A stretch of 63,404 nucleotides of DNA from DAOSWM01 sp035380045. Lineage in GTDB: Bacteria > Bacteroidota > Bacteroidia > Bacteroidales > Tenuifilaceae. The stretch covers positions 1 through 63,404 of the forward strand of contig DAOSWM010000014.1 of the NCBI GenBank assembly GCA_035380045.1, read 5' to 3'. The notes under the pieces are model-generated. The model worked only from the letters and a program-made list of their open reading frames with translations, was not told the DNA's origin and searched no databases. Shown here piece after piece: positions 51,702 through 60,227 of this stretch (position 1 is the stretch's first letter; each line of letters opens with the position of its first letter). A program made the position numbers and the translations under genes.

Positions 51702-52211
51702 TTATTTTTTCTTGACTGTAAAATATTGAGCTGTAAGAATAACTATACTTGAGAAAAAAGTGCTTAGCAATACCCTCAAAAGAGTTAGAAAAAAATGGTT
51801 AAAACTGAATAATTCAAAGTAGAAAAGGAATATGTGGTGAACAAAAACAAGTATTATCGTATACTTAACATACCACTGGACTCCGGTTACCCCCATTATT
51901 ACTTTCCCTTTGAAATCCAAGTCAGTTCGTCGGCTCAAAAAAGAAATAACATAGGGTCTTGTAAAAGCCATAACAACTGTTGCAGAGGTGTGCATTCCTA
52001 GGGTGTTCATAAATAAATCAACGGTAAGCCCGGTTAAAAAAGCAACAACAAGAAGAAAAAGCCCCTTAATCTCAAATGGTAAAATAAGAATAAACAGTAA
52101 GTAAATCATTGGATTTATGTAGCCACTATACTGTACATTATTCAAGACAAATACTTGAAGTACAATAAGAAGCACAAAATACCCTATGTATTTTAAAGAA
52201 TCCCTAATCAT
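51702..52211 (-). CDS. mreD: Rod shape-determining membrane protein MreD
   Basis: Small polytopic inner-membrane protein of the elongasome. The 169 residues have about five helices, the first at about 10-25 (LIVLQVFVLNNVQYSGYINPMIYLLFIL, typical of MreD). Sequence conservation in this family is low; identification relies partly on the position between mreC (8-base overlap) and mrdA. Confidence 0.88.
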   Translation of the reverse strand: MIRDSLKYIGYFVLLIVLQVFVLNNVQYSGYINPMIYLLFILILPFEIKGLFLLVVAFLTGLTVDLFMNTLGMHTSATVVMAFTRPYVISFLSRRTDLDFKGKVIMGVTGVQWYVKYTIILVFVHHIFLFYFELFSFNHFFLTLLRVLLSTFFSSIVILTAQYFTVKKK

Positions 52212-53031
52212 TTACGCTCGGGTTTTCTAAGGTTTCTCTTTCATCTTTATGCAAGTTTGTAACAATCCACACGTAATCAAGCTGTTTGAAATCGTTTATA
52301 AGGTTAAAACGGATTGTGTAAAAGTTACCAGCCTTTTTATCAAACGACTCAACTGTTCCTAAGGGGATATCGGAAGGGAAAATTGAAGAGAAGCCGCTTG
52401 TAACAATAGTATCGCCTTTCATAATACTTACATGTTGAGGAATCTCGCTAAGTATTGCTTGCTTGTAGTTATTACCATCCCAATAAAGCGATCCAAAGTA
52501 ACCCGTACGTTCAAGCTTGGCAGAAATCCTAAAATCGACATTTAGCAACGAAATTACTGTTGCATAGTGTTCAGACACTCCCGAAACGATTCCAACTACC
52601 CCCGTGTTGGTAACAACCCCCATTTCCAGCTCAATACCCTTGTTCTTCCCTGCGTTTATAGTAAGGAAATTGTTTTGTTTATTCACCGAGTTATTAATAA
52701 TCCTGGCACCCACAAATTCAAAATCCATATCAGCATTTTCGCTTGCTTGCGAAAACTCATACTTTAAGGTAGCAGCAGAATTCTTTGCCAGCTGCCTTCG
52801 AAGTTCGAGATTCTCTCCTGCCAGCTGCTCGTTTATTTGTCGTAGCTTAAAATACTGTGTACCCTTAGCTATTTTCTCTGAAGTGAAACCATGGAACGCA
52901 CGAGTCACGCTGCTAACCTTTGAGCGCTGATAGTAATTGTTACTTGCTAAAAGCCAAATGGAAATGCCCTCAAGAAGAAGGAAGAATAGTAAAAACTGAT
53001 ACTTCTGTATAAAACGAAGAAGTGTATTCAT
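52204..53031 (-). CDS. mreC: Rod shape-determining protein MreC
   Basis: Periplasmic elongasome scaffold. The 275 residues have a membrane anchor (about 10-28), a coiled coil (about 60-90, with QLAGENLELRRQLAKN) and the beta-rich MreC core (about 105-265) with VVTNTGVVGIVSGVSEHYATVISLLN and ERTGYFGSLYWDGNN, together with the conserved VTSGFSSIFPSDIPLGTV near its end. The gene lies between mreB and mreD in the usual order. Confidence 0.94.
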   Translation of the reverse strand: MNTLLRFIQKYQFLLFFLLLEGISIWLLASNNYYQRSKVSSVTRAFHGFTSEKIAKGTQYFKLRQINEQLAGENLELRRQLAKNSAATLKYEFSQASENADMDFEFVGARIINNSVNKQNNFLTINAGKNKGIELEMGVVTNTGVVGIVSGVSEHYATVISLLNVDFRISAKLERTGYFGSLYWDGNNYKQAILSEIPQHVSIMKGDTIVTSGFSSIFPSDIPLGTVESFDKKAGNFYTIRFNLINDFKQLDYVWIVTNLHKDERETLENPSVND

Positions 53032-53063
53032 TTACGCTTTTAGTCAAGTAGTTATTAGAATTA

Positions 53064-54086
53064 TTAGCGCATAAGGAACTGGAACTTCTCAATGTTTTTT
53101 AGAGCGATTCCTGTACCACGAGCAACTGCATGCAAAGGATCCTCCGCAACATGGAATGGGATGTTTATCTTATCAGTCAACCGCTTATCGAGTCCACGGA
53201 GCAAAGCGCCACCGCCTGCAAGGTAGATTCCTTTCTGAACAATATCAGCATAAAGCTCGGGTGGGGTTTGCTCCAGAACGCTGAGTATGGCCGTCTCAAC
53301 CTTTGAAATCGATTTATCGAGACAGTGAGCAATCTCCTGGTATGAAACCGGAATCTCAATTGGCAATGCAGTCATAAGGTTTGGACCACGAACGGTAAAG
53401 TCGGCTGGAGGGTTCTCTAAATCGGGCAACGCTGAGCCAACGGCAATCTTAATATCCTCGGCCGTTCTTTCCCCTATCTTTATGTTATGCTGATGCCTCA
53501 TGTAAGCCTGAATGTCGGCGGTAAATCCATCACCAGCAATTCGAATGGACTTGTTGCAAACAATGCCGCCTAATGCAATTACAGCAATTTCGGTTGTTCC
53601 TCCTCCAATATCAACCACCATGCTTCCATCGGGGGCTTCCACGTCGAGGCCAATTCCAAGCGATGCGGCCATAGGTTCGTAAATCATGTACACATCGCGG
53701 CCACCTGCATGTTCCGATGAGTCGCGCACAGCACGAATTTCTACCTCAGTGCTTCCGCTGGGAATGCAAACCACCATGCGAAGCGAAGGGGTAAAGAGCC
53801 GATTCTTGGTGTTAATCATTTTTATCATACCACGAATCATCTGCTCGGCAGCGTTGAAGTCGGCAATAACTCCATCACGAAGCGGACGAATAGTACGAAT
53901 GTTTTCGTGGGTTTTACCATGCATTTGGCGAGCCTTCTCACCAATAGCAATAAGTTTACCGGTTGAATGCTCAAGCGCAACAATTGAGGGTTCATCAACT
54001 ACAATCTTGTCGTTGTAGATAATGATGGTATTGGCGGTTCCAAGGTCGATTGCCAATTCCTGAGTGAAGAAAGAAAAAAGTCCCAT
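53064..54086 (-). CDS. mreB: Rod shape-determining protein MreB
   Basis: Bacterial actin homologue that forms membrane-associated filaments guiding wall synthesis. The 340 residues open MGLFSFFTQELAIDLGTANTIIIYNDKIVVDEPSIVALEH, with the phosphate-1 motif DLGTANT, VVDIGGGTTEIAVIALGG (phosphate 2) and the late GGGALLRGLDKRL motif (adenosine). It is full length. The gene is 30 bases after purH, implying a shared transcript. Confidence 0.97.
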   Translation of the reverse strand: MGLFSFFTQELAIDLGTANTIIIYNDKIVVDEPSIVALEHSTGKLIAIGEKARQMHGKTHENIRTIRPLRDGVIADFNAAEQMIRGMIKMINTKNRLFTPSLRMVVCIPSGSTEVEIRAVRDSSEHAGGRDVYMIYEPMAASLGIGLDVEAPDGSMVVDIGGGTTEIAVIALGGIVCNKSIRIAGDGFTADIQAYMRHQHNIKIGERTAEDIKIAVGSALPDLENPPADFTVRGPNLMTALPIEIPVSYQEIAHCLDKSISKVETAILSVLEQTPPELYADIVQKGIYLAGGGALLRGLDKRLTDKINIPFHVAEDPLHAVARGTGIALKNIEKFQFLMR

Positions 54087-54116
54087 TTCTGCTTTTATGT
54101 AAGTTATTATTATTTT

Positions 54117-55643
54117 CTAGTGTTTAAAGTGCCTTATTCCGGTGAATACCATAGCAATCCCGTTTGCGTTGCAGAAGTCGATGGTTTCCTGATCGCGCAC
54201 TGAGCCACCTGGTTGAATTACTGATTTTACTCCAGCCTTGTGGGCTATTTCCACCGAGTCGGCAAACGGGAAGAATGCATCGGAGGCCATCACCGCTCCG
54301 TTTAAGTCGAACCCAAAACTTTTTGCCTTCTCTATTGCATGCTTCAATGCGTCAACTCGCGAAGTTTGGCCTACACCACTTGCAATTAGCTGGTTGTTTT
54401 TTGCCAGAACAATGGCATTCGACTTAGAATGTTTAACGATTTTATTGGCAAACAGCATATCGGACACTTCTTGCTCAGTTGGAGCAGCATTTGTAACGTT
54501 TTTCAGCTCTTCGGGAGACTCGGAATGAGAATCCCTTTCCTGAACCAGAACCCCGGCCAGTAAACTTCGGAATTGCTTCGAAGGAAACTTAAAATCCTTT
54601 ATTTTCAGTATAATCCTATTCTTTTTTGTGGAAAGCTGCTTTAGGCAATCCTCACTGTATTCGGGGGCAATTATTACCTCGAAGAACAGCTTATCAATCT
54701 CCTTTGCAGTTTCAAAATCAACTGGTTGGTTTGAAATAATTACACCACCAAAAGCCGAAACAGGGTCGCCAGCGAGAGCATCTCTCCATGCATCCACAAG
54801 GGCTGGACGGCTTGCTAAACCGCAAGCATTATTATGCTTCAGTATTGCAATTGTTGGCTCAGCAAACTCGCGAATTAGGTTAACTGCCGCTTCAATGTCG
54901 AGCAGGTTATTGTACGAAACCTCCTTCCCATGGAGCTGGTCGAAAAGCCTTGAAAAACCACCGTAGTATGCACCCGCCTGATGAGGATTCTCTCCGTATC
55001 GTAGCTTTTTAAGCTCAGGTACACTCGATTTGAACGCTTCGGGGAATTGGCTACCAGCAAAGTATGAAAAGATTGCCGAATCGTAGTGGCTTGAGGTGTG
55101 GAACGCTTCTAGTGCAAACCGGTGCCTATCGTCGAGGGTTGTTCCGCCGGAATTGCTGTCGAGCAAATCGAGAAGTGACTGGTACTGGTTGCGGTTTGAA
55201 ACCACCAGCACATCGCGATAGTTTTTTGCTGCAGCTCTAATAAGCGAAATTCCCCCAATATCAATTTTCTCAATTATCTCCTGTTCTGATGCGCCAGAGG
55301 CAACAGTGTCCTCGAAAGGATACAGGTCAACAATCACCAAATCAATTTCGGGAATTTTATACTCCTGAAGCTGAAACAAATCGTTCTCGTTGTTACGGCG
55401 AGCAAGCAAACCACCAAAAACTTTTGGGTGTAATGTTTTTACACGCCCCCCCAAAATTGACGGGTAACCGGTTAAATCCTCAACTGGAATTGCTTTTACA
55501 CCACAATCCTCAATGAACTGGAGTGTTCCGCCAGTTGAGTATATTGTTACGTTTAAACTATTTAGGATTGAAACAATTTGGTTTAGGCCTTCCTTGTGAT
55601 ATACCGAGATGAGCGCCGTTTTAATCTGTTTTAACGAATTCAT
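54117..55643 (-). CDS. purH: Bifunctional AICAR transformylase/IMP cyclohydrolase PurH
   Basis: Last two steps of IMP synthesis. The 508 residues have the N-terminal MGS-like cyclohydrolase domain (about 1-195; IKTALISVYHKEGLNQIVSIL, STGGTLQF, GGRVKTLHPKVFGG) and the formyltransferase domain with LRYGENPHQAGAYYG and LKHNNACG, where the catalytic Lys-His pair lies, ending SVRDQETIDFCNANGIAMVFTGIRHFKH. It is the first gene of a run into mreB-mreC-mreD-mrdA-rodA, an arrangement linking purine supply and wall growth on one transcript. Confidence 0.96.
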   Translation of the reverse strand: MNSLKQIKTALISVYHKEGLNQIVSILNSLNVTIYSTGGTLQFIEDCGVKAIPVEDLTGYPSILGGRVKTLHPKVFGGLLARRNNENDLFQLQEYKIPEIDLVIVDLYPFEDTVASGASEQEIIEKIDIGGISLIRAAAKNYRDVLVVSNRNQYQSLLDLLDSNSGGTTLDDRHRFALEAFHTSSHYDSAIFSYFAGSQFPEAFKSSVPELKKLRYGENPHQAGAYYGGFSRLFDQLHGKEVSYNNLLDIEAAVNLIREFAEPTIAILKHNNACGLASRPALVDAWRDALAGDPVSAFGGVIISNQPVDFETAKEIDKLFFEVIIAPEYSEDCLKQLSTKKNRIILKIKDFKFPSKQFRSLLAGVLVQERDSHSESPEELKNVTNAAPTEQEVSDMLFANKIVKHSKSNAIVLAKNNQLIASGVGQTSRVDALKHAIEKAKSFGFDLNGAVMASDAFFPFADSVEIAHKAGVKSVIQPGGSVRDQETIDFCNANGIAMVFTGIRHFKH

Positions 55644-55704
55644 TTACAATACTTTCCTTTAAAAAATTGTTTTTCTCTTTTTAACAGAGTACAAAAATGG
55701 CTAA

Positions 55705-55735
55705 AAGCTTTGAAATAAACATTATTTCAAGGCTT
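55705..55735 (-). terminator. Long hairpin between the M28 peptidase and purH
   Basis: A 14-bp stem with one G-U pair (55705-55718 against 55722-55735) and a three-base loop. On the minus strand it is followed by TTTTAGCCATTTTT, so it probably ends the M28 peptidase transcript (stop at 55823), 87 bases downstream. The rest of the 55644-55822 gap shows nothing convincing. Confidence 0.6.
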
Positions 55736-55822
55736 CTAAATTAATAAAAAGTTTGTTTTTTTTAGAACAATTCTCAGCCAACTAAAAACTGGCTAACATA
55801 CAGAGAATAATCCAGGAAGAGT

Positions 55823-57463
55823 TTAGTGCTCAAACCTATCAACAAAAAATTCAGAATTGCTACTCCACTCAGGGTAAACGTACTCGTTGGCAAGTCTGAA
55901 TCCAAGCCTAAAAAACAGCCTTGAATCATCAACCAACCCTTCTAGGTTGTGCTTTTCGGGAATGTAGTGATCGCTTGGCTTATGGTAGGTTGTTCGCCAG
56001 TACTCCTCAACTTTTTCGAGGGTTTTCTCTCGCCCCAACTCTACCTGATGGCTGTAACCCTTTGCAAACAAGGACGGCACACCCGCCTTCACGAAAGGAA
56101 GATGATCGGAACGGTAGAACATGCCATTCTCGGGATTAGGATCGCTGCAAACGTACCTGTTGTCAACTTTTGCCTCAACCTCTAGCAGGCTGTCGAGGTT
56201 TGAATGGCCAGGCCCAGTAATGGTAACATCCTTGAATTTGCCAAGAAAGAGTACAACATCGTAGTTAAAACACGACACCATTTTGCCAGGGGCAAAAGGA
56301 GGATTCTTAACAAAGTATTCGGAGCCTAGCATTCCCGATTCCTCTGCAGTTGGCGACAAAAATAGCACCGAGCGGTTCAACGAACCCTCAACACTCTTCA
56401 TGGCCTTGGCAATGCCAAACATCCATGCAATTGCAGCAGCATTATCTGAAGCTCCATTATAAATCGAATCACCATCCAGCGGAGTTCCAACCCCCAAATG
56501 GTCCCAATGAGCGCAGTAAACCAGAACCTCATCTGGTTTTACCTTCCCTTTAATGAAACCTGCAACATTGCTCGATTGTGATTTTTTCCACTTGTTTTTA
56601 ACATTTACCGACAGGGAAGCATTTAAATCGACTGGTAAAAATCCGTTTCTCGATGCTTGCTCTTTAAGCAGGGAGTAATCGTATCCGCTCGATTCAAAAA
56701 GAGCCATAGCGGCCTCCTCTTTAATCCAACCATGTAGTTTACATGCTGGATTCTCAATACTCTCATCGTCCAAGAAAATATCGGAGCGCCTATTCCCTCC
56801 GTTCACAACTAGCCAAGGGTAACCGGCCGCATTTTGTTCATGAACAATAATGCACCCTGCAGCACCCTGCCGTTCGGCCTCCTCGAACTTGTAACGCCAG
56901 CGTCCGTAATAGGTCATACTTCTGCCGTTGAACAACGAAGAATCGCCTGTAGCAAAGCCAGGGTCGTTAACCAGAACAACAATAGTTTTCCCTTTCACGT
57001 CAACCTTCCCAAAATCGTTCCAACCCAACTCTGGCGAGTTAATACCGTATCCCACAAAAACCAGCGGCGACTCGTTTATTTTTACTTCACGTATCAAGCT
57101 AGGACTCCAAAGCGTAATATCTTCACCAACCAAAACTTCCTTTGAGCCTTTGGTTGTGTTAAAAACAACCTTTTGGGGTACGGTTGATTCGATTTCAACC
57201 AGCGGAACTTTCTGAAAGTAATCCCCTTCGAAAACGGGTTCAAGCCCAATTTCAACCATTCTTTTTTCCAGAAATTCCAACGTTCGTTTTTCGCCAATCG
57301 TGAATGGGCCCCTGCCCAAAAAGCTATCGGCTGAAAGGATGGAAATGTCGCTGGCAATTTCTTCAATATTTATTAAACCTTCAGCTTTTCTTACATCAGC
57401 ATGCTTACCACACGAAAAGAGTGAAAGCACAATTATTGTTGCATATATTTTTTTCATTTTCAT
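55823..57463 (-). CDS. M28 family zinc metallopeptidase lipoprotein
   Basis: Exported 546-residue peptidase with a lipoprotein signal (LFSC; Cys18 lipidated). A PA domain (about 120-240, VVLVNDPGF...) precedes the M28 catalytic domain. The zinc ligands and acid are readable: VYCAHWDHLGVG (His and base-region Asp), YNGASDNAAAIA (bridging Asp), TAEESGMLGS (catalytic Glu and ligand), NYDVVLFLG (Asp) and a late His near GYSHQVE. It belongs to the aminopeptidase family. The start could be 57457 (second Met). A TTG-N19-TACTTTTG promoter precedes it. Confidence 0.93.
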   Translation of the reverse strand: MKMKKIYATIIVLSLFSCGKHADVRKAEGLINIEEIASDISILSADSFLGRGPFTIGEKRTLEFLEKRMVEIGLEPVFEGDYFQKVPLVEIESTVPQKVVFNTTKGSKEVLVGEDITLWSPSLIREVKINESPLVFVGYGINSPELGWNDFGKVDVKGKTIVVLVNDPGFATGDSSLFNGRSMTYYGRWRYKFEEAERQGAAGCIIVHEQNAAGYPWLVVNGGNRRSDIFLDDESIENPACKLHGWIKEEAAMALFESSGYDYSLLKEQASRNGFLPVDLNASLSVNVKNKWKKSQSSNVAGFIKGKVKPDEVLVYCAHWDHLGVGTPLDGDSIYNGASDNAAAIAWMFGIAKAMKSVEGSLNRSVLFLSPTAEESGMLGSEYFVKNPPFAPGKMVSCFNYDVVLFLGKFKDVTITGPGHSNLDSLLEVEAKVDNRYVCSDPNPENGMFYRSDHLPFVKAGVPSLFAKGYSHQVELGREKTLEKVEEYWRTTYHKPSDHYIPEKHNLEGLVDDSRLFFRLGFRLANEYVYPEWSSNSEFFVDRFEH

Positions 57464-57480
57464 CGTTTTTATAATGGTTA

Positions 57481-57510
57481 CAAAAGTATTGTAATTGACA
57501 AAAATTCCAA
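57481..57510 (-). promoter_or_regulatory. Promoter of the M28 peptidase
   Basis: On the minus strand TTG (57510-57508), 19 bases, TACTTTTG (57488-57481), an exact -7 box. It starts transcription about 10 bases before the ATG at 57463. Confidence 0.55.
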
Positions 57511-57667
57511 CATCTTTATTCCTAGTTCACTTCTATTGTAAACAAAAAGCAACGATTTTTACTCAAGAAACGCCAACTTCTACCGAAAATAAATATTTTT
57601 CTTGATTTTTAGCTAAAAACAGATTAAGTTTAGCCAACAATTTTGCACCCTTGACAAACAAGTTACC

Positions 57668-59983
57668 ATGAGAATAAAGCTAAAAATCAAGCAGAAGATC
57701 GTTCTCTTTGTGCTTTCAACCTCCATTATTCTTTACCTCATTGCAATCGGCTACATTGTATCCTCGTCGCGAAAGGCCATGCTCGATGATGCCAAAATCA
57801 ATGCCCAGCAAATTGCCCGAATCTCAGCCGATAAAATTGAGAAGAATTTTGAGCGCGATTTGGCCATAACCCGAACCCTGGCCCAAGCCTTCTCCATTTA
57901 CCAACAGCTGCCCACAGAACAGTGGCAGGATCTTTTCATGAAAATGTACCGACCGGTTCTTGAGGGGAACAAGCATGTCTATTCCATTTGGGACAGTTGG
58001 GAATTCTACGGGTTTGTTCCAAACTACACCAAGGACTACGGCAGGTTTTGCATTACGCTGTGGAGAGAGAACGACGAAATTCTGAGCATAACCGACATTC
58101 GCAGCCCCGATGGCGACCCCGATAAGTACGGAGCATTCAAGAAAGGTAACCAGGAAGGATTATGGGAACCCTACTTCGACGAAGGAGTTCAGGGGAAGAG
58201 CGAACGGGTGCTAATGACAACCATCTCTTCCCCTGTTCAAATTGGGGGCAAGTACTTTGGGCTGGTTGGATTCGACGTTAGCCTAGAGAGCCTTCAGCAG
58301 GTTATTACCGAAATCAAACCCGTTCAGGGAAGTTTTGCTTTCCTGGTTTCTGCCAAGGGAACCATTGCAGCTCACCCAAACAGCGAATTCATAAACGTAC
58401 CACTTTCAGAGGTTTATCCAGAAGATTTTGAGAATGAAAAACTCAGCGAGATTATTCAGGACGGCAAGGAGCACAGCTACTACCGGATTGACGAGAATGG
58501 CAGGCAGCATTACATGAGCCTTGCCCCCATTAAGGCCGGGAACTCATACTCATCCTGGTCGTTGGTACTTAGCATTCCGCTCGATGTTATTACTGAGAAA
58601 GCCGACGAGAGTCTCATCATTTCGCTGATAGTTGGAGCGGGAGGCCTTCTTCTACTGGCGCTTATCCTAATTTTCATTGCAAACAACCTTACACGCCCAA
58701 TTGTAAACATAACCAAATCGTTAACCAGGCTCAGCCACGGTGAAATTAGCGATGATTTACTGTTTAAAGTTAAAAGTGGCGATGAAATTGAAGTAATGGC
58801 CAACGCCCTGAACATTTCCATTGAAGGGCTGAACAAAAAATCGAAATTTGCTACCGACATTGGGAAAGGCCAGCTCGAGAGCACCCTTGACCTGCTAGGA
58901 GAAGACGATGAGCTTGGCAAATCGTTATTGAACATGCGGAATAGCCTTAAAAAGGCCAAAGAGGAGGAGAGTAATCGGTTGGTTGAGGACAAGAAGCGAA
59001 CATGGGCAAACGAGGGTTTCGCACTATTTGCCGACATAATGCGCCAGAACAACGACAACCTCGAGCACCTCTGCGATGAGTTTACAAAGAATATCGTAAA
59101 GTACATTGAAGCCAACCAGGGCGCACTCTTTTTGCTAAACAATGAGGATAAAAACCAGCAGTTTTTGGAATTACAGTCCACTTACGCATGGGACAGGAAA
59201 AAGCATATACAAATGCAATTCATGCTTGGCGAAGGTTTGGTTGGAGCCTGCGCCCTTGAGGGCGAAACCATTCTCCTCACTGACATTCCCGATGAGTACA
59301 TCACCATTAACTCAGGGCTTGGGGAGGCAAACCCCAACTGCATCCTTATTGTTCCATTAAAGCAGGAGGATAAAGCTCTGGGCGTTATTGAAGTTGCCTC
59401 ATTCAAAATATTCGAACAATTTGAAGTTGACTTCCTGGAAAAGGTTGCCGAGAATTTGGCATCAACCATTCAGGTAGTGAAAATAAATGCCAAAACCCGC
59501 GACCTACTCGAGCAATCGCAGCAGCAAGCCGAGGAGATGAAAGCACAGGAAGAGGAGATGCGCCAAAACATGGAGGAGCTCCTTGCCACGCAGGAAGAAA
59601 TGGGACGCAAGGAGAAGGAAATGGGCTGGACTATGGATGCCATAAGCGGGCTTGCAACACTAGTGGAATTCGACTTCAGAGGAATGATTACATCAGTCAA
59701 CTCAAAAATATGCCTGCTCACAGGCTACTCGCGCGAAGAACTTGTTGGCCAGCACCACAGTATCCTTATCGACACAAACGACCCTGCCAGCGCCCAAACC
59801 TACCAAAAACTCTGGAACAGCCTCAAAGACAGGAAACCCGTTGAGGATACAATGAAACGCTTAGCAAAGGATGGAACCCAGCTTACCCTCAAGGCGTTGT
59901 GCTACCCAATTTTCGATGAGGATGGCGAACCCCTAAAAATTGTTGAGTTGGGTGTAGAAATATCAGACATTGCTAAAAAATAG
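57668..59983 (+). CDS. Membrane sensor protein dCache-HAMP-GAF-PAS with no output domain
   Basis: A 771-residue inner-membrane sensor. An N-terminal helix (about 12-32) is followed by a periplasmic dCache domain (about 35-300; VYSIWDSWEFYGFVPNYTKDYGRF, GLVGFDVSLESLQQV), a second helix (about 312-335), a HAMP domain (about 337-390), a coiled coil (about 410-435), a GAF domain (about 450-610), another coiled coil (about 615-650, QQAEEMKAQEEEMRQNMEELLATQEEMG) and a final PAS domain (about 655-771). It ends at ISDIAKK with no histidine kinase, GGDEF, MCP or phosphatase. It is 10 bases upstream of the DUF4492-cyd block, so likely co-transcribed. Confidence 0.9.
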   Translation: MRIKLKIKQKIVLFVLSTSIILYLIAIGYIVSSSRKAMLDDAKINAQQIARISADKIEKNFERDLAITRTLAQAFSIYQQLPTEQWQDLFMKMYRPVLEGNKHVYSIWDSWEFYGFVPNYTKDYGRFCITLWRENDEILSITDIRSPDGDPDKYGAFKKGNQEGLWEPYFDEGVQGKSERVLMTTISSPVQIGGKYFGLVGFDVSLESLQQVITEIKPVQGSFAFLVSAKGTIAAHPNSEFINVPLSEVYPEDFENEKLSEIIQDGKEHSYYRIDENGRQHYMSLAPIKAGNSYSSWSLVLSIPLDVITEKADESLIISLIVGAGGLLLLALILIFIANNLTRPIVNITKSLTRLSHGEISDDLLFKVKSGDEIEVMANALNISIEGLNKKSKFATDIGKGQLESTLDLLGEDDELGKSLLNMRNSLKKAKEEESNRLVEDKKRTWANEGFALFADIMRQNNDNLEHLCDEFTKNIVKYIEANQGALFLLNNEDKNQQFLELQSTYAWDRKKHIQMQFMLGEGLVGACALEGETILLTDIPDEYITINSGLGEANPNCILIVPLKQEDKALGVIEVASFKIFEQFEVDFLEKVAENLASTIQVVKINAKTRDLLEQSQQQAEEMKAQEEEMRQNMEELLATQEEMGRKEKEMGWTMDAISGLATLVEFDFRGMITSVNSKICLLTGYSREELVGQHHSILIDTNDPASAQTYQKLWNSLKDRKPVEDTMKRLAKDGTQLTLKALCYPIFDEDGEPLKIVELGVEISDIAKK

Positions 59984-59993
59984 TTCGTACAAC

Positions 59994-60227
59994 ATGAAAA
60001 GAAGCTTGCTTCACAAAGTCTTTCAATTCTACTACCAAGGATTCCGAAGCATGACCGTGGGGAAAACCCTTTGGACAATTATTATTATTAAGCTAATTAT
60101 CATGTTCGGGATTCTGAAAATATTCTTCTTCCCCAACATACTTAAGCGCAACTTTAACACCGACGAAGAAAGAAGTAAGCATGTAATAGAGCAGCTAACA
60201 AACCCTAACACCATAACCTATGACTGA
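59994..60227 (+). CDS. DUF4492 domain-containing small membrane protein
   Basis: A 77-residue protein of the DUF4492 family, usual neighbour of cydA in Bacteroidota. A basic N-terminus (MKRSLLHKVFQFYYQGFRSM) precedes one membrane helix (about 27-45, TLWTIIIIKLIIMFGILKIFFF) and a polar tail. Start ATG 59994; the frame upstream lies within the sensor gene. Its stop overlaps cydA by 8 bases. It could assist assembly or stability of the bd oxidase, but this is unproven. Confidence 0.91.
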   Translation: MKRSLLHKVFQFYYQGFRSMTVGKTLWTIIIIKLIIMFGILKIFFFPNILKRNFNTDEERSKHVIEQLTNPNTITYD

